Positions 32,062 to 32,427 of a stretch of 32,427 nucleotides of DNA are shown in pieces. The DNA is taken from the NCBI GenBank assembly GCA_045569115.1, contig JBJKZS010000036.1:1-32427 (forward strand). Reading direction: 5' to 3'. The position numbers were made by a program, and so were the translations under genes. The stretch comes from S15-B10 sp045569115. GTDB lineage: Bacteria > Fidelibacterota > Marinisomatia > Marinisomatales > S15-B10. Under the pieces are notes generated by a model. That model did no database searches, had not been told where the DNA came from, and was given only the letters and a program-made list of their open reading frames with translations. Within the stretch, counting starts at the first letter, position 1; each line of letters opens with the position of its first letter.

Positions 32062-32427
32062 ATGAAATACATCACAAAATTGTTCTTTTATTTATTTGTT
32101 TCCTCAACCATGCTGGTTTTTGGATACGAAGCGGTAAAGTTTGCAAGAGATCAAGTACGGATTACAAATGGTCAAACATTATCAAGGGTAATTCAATATT
32201 ATCAATTAACAGAGCATAGACTACCACCCTCAGGTAGCAGAGAAAATGTGTCACAGTTTCTTTTTGATCGAAAATTAACAGACAAAATGGTTCGAGACCC
32301 AGTATTTACAAGCGCAACAGTAATATTAGATGAATATGCATTTGCACTGATTAAGATTTATGACAAACTGATGAATTCAGATGATATAGAAGAATCAGAA
32401 AAACTAGTAGGAGTCGTAAAAGAGCGT
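32062..32427 (+). CDS. Membrane-anchored or exported protein, 3'-truncated by the window
   Basis: An open frame from ATG 32062 runs to the window end (122 codons, no stop). The first ~26 residues are a basic stub and a hydrophobic helix (FFYLFVSSTMLVFGYEAVKF), then ARDQVRITNGQTLSRVIQYY with QLTEHRLPPSGS. That arrangement of an N-terminal helix running into a helix and an '...YY...LPP' turn recalls the major pseudopilin core (GspG-like, '...ALxxYxxxxGxYP'), but there is no prepilin peptidase motif (Gly followed by Phe/Met and Glu at +5). No function can be assigned. It lies 66 bases after the YdjM-like gene, with no good terminator between. Confidence 0.55.
   Translation, partial: MKYITKLFFYLFVSSTMLVFGYEAVKFARDQVRITNGQTLSRVIQYYQLTEHRLPPSGSRENVSQFLFDRKLTDKMVRDPVFTSATVILDEYAFALIKIYDKLMNSDDIEESEKLVGVVKER

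Noticed and set aside
1..32427. tRNA, rRNA, CRISPR array, insertion sequence or prophage
   Set aside because: No cloverleaf or rRNA sequence, no regular short repeats, no transposase, integrase or phage gene was found on either strand.

Overview
This is AT-rich DNA from a Gram-negative bacterium. It has TonB/ExbBD, outer-membrane and periplasmic proteins, succinate dehydrogenase, PPDK, NADH dehydrogenase subunit B and a TRAP solute receptor. Many secreted proteins have signal peptides ending in ...GQ or ...SQ. Gene style suggests a marine heterotroph of the FCB group; 'Candidatus Marinimicrobia' (SAR406) is my best guess, but there is no rRNA here to prove it. The window is densely coded and no gene-free stretch exceeds 300 bases. 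I found no tRNA, rRNA, insertion sequence or CRISPR array.

Layout. 1-1159: 3' part of an S41 C-terminal processing protease. 1259-3350: exbB-exbD-exbD-tonB, with 4-base overlaps between exbD1/exbD2 and exbD2/tonB. 3384-6822: sdhC-sdhA-sdhB, with the sdhC ribosome binding site inside a GC-rich hairpin. 6939-9231 (minus): a plant-type glutamate-cysteine ligase, then nuoB with a small Cys-containing protein. 9421-11080: malic enzyme broken by one base in a T run. 11115-12107 (minus): orphan TRAP solute-binding protein. 12265-13790: lipid kinase plus a secreted unknown. 13787-14992 (minus): class V aminotransferase. 15066-16974: class III aminotransferase, DUF302 and FmdB-like proteins. 17023-18467: NhaC antiporter, also broken at a T run.

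18680-26301 is the highlight. It is a tight seven-gene operon with its own promoter candidate and a strong terminator. It encodes two periplasmic proteins, an outer-membrane barrel/TPR protein, a MotA/PomA-type and a MotB/PomB-type stator, a reduced FliF-like membrane protein and a three-domain FliG-like rotor protein. No export, rod, hook, filament, FliM or FliN gene is present here. I read it as a flagellar-type stator and rotor redeployed in a different envelope machine. The stator keeps all the hydroxyl positions linked to Na+ use in PomA, and an NhaC Na+/H+ antiporter gene lies just upstream.

26457-26902: a small membrane protein with a DUF4129-like tail, frameshifted at a T run. 26950-31374 (minus): M28 metallopeptidase and pyruvate phosphate dikinase. 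31513-32427: a DUF457/YdjM-like membrane protein and the start of an unknown membrane-anchored protein.

Metabolically, succinate dehydrogenase, malic enzyme, PPDK and the TRAP receptor fit use of C4-dicarboxylates with return of pyruvate to PEP. Two families of ion-driven envelope motors, ExbBD-TonB and MotAB-FliFG-like, are encoded in the same 32 kb.
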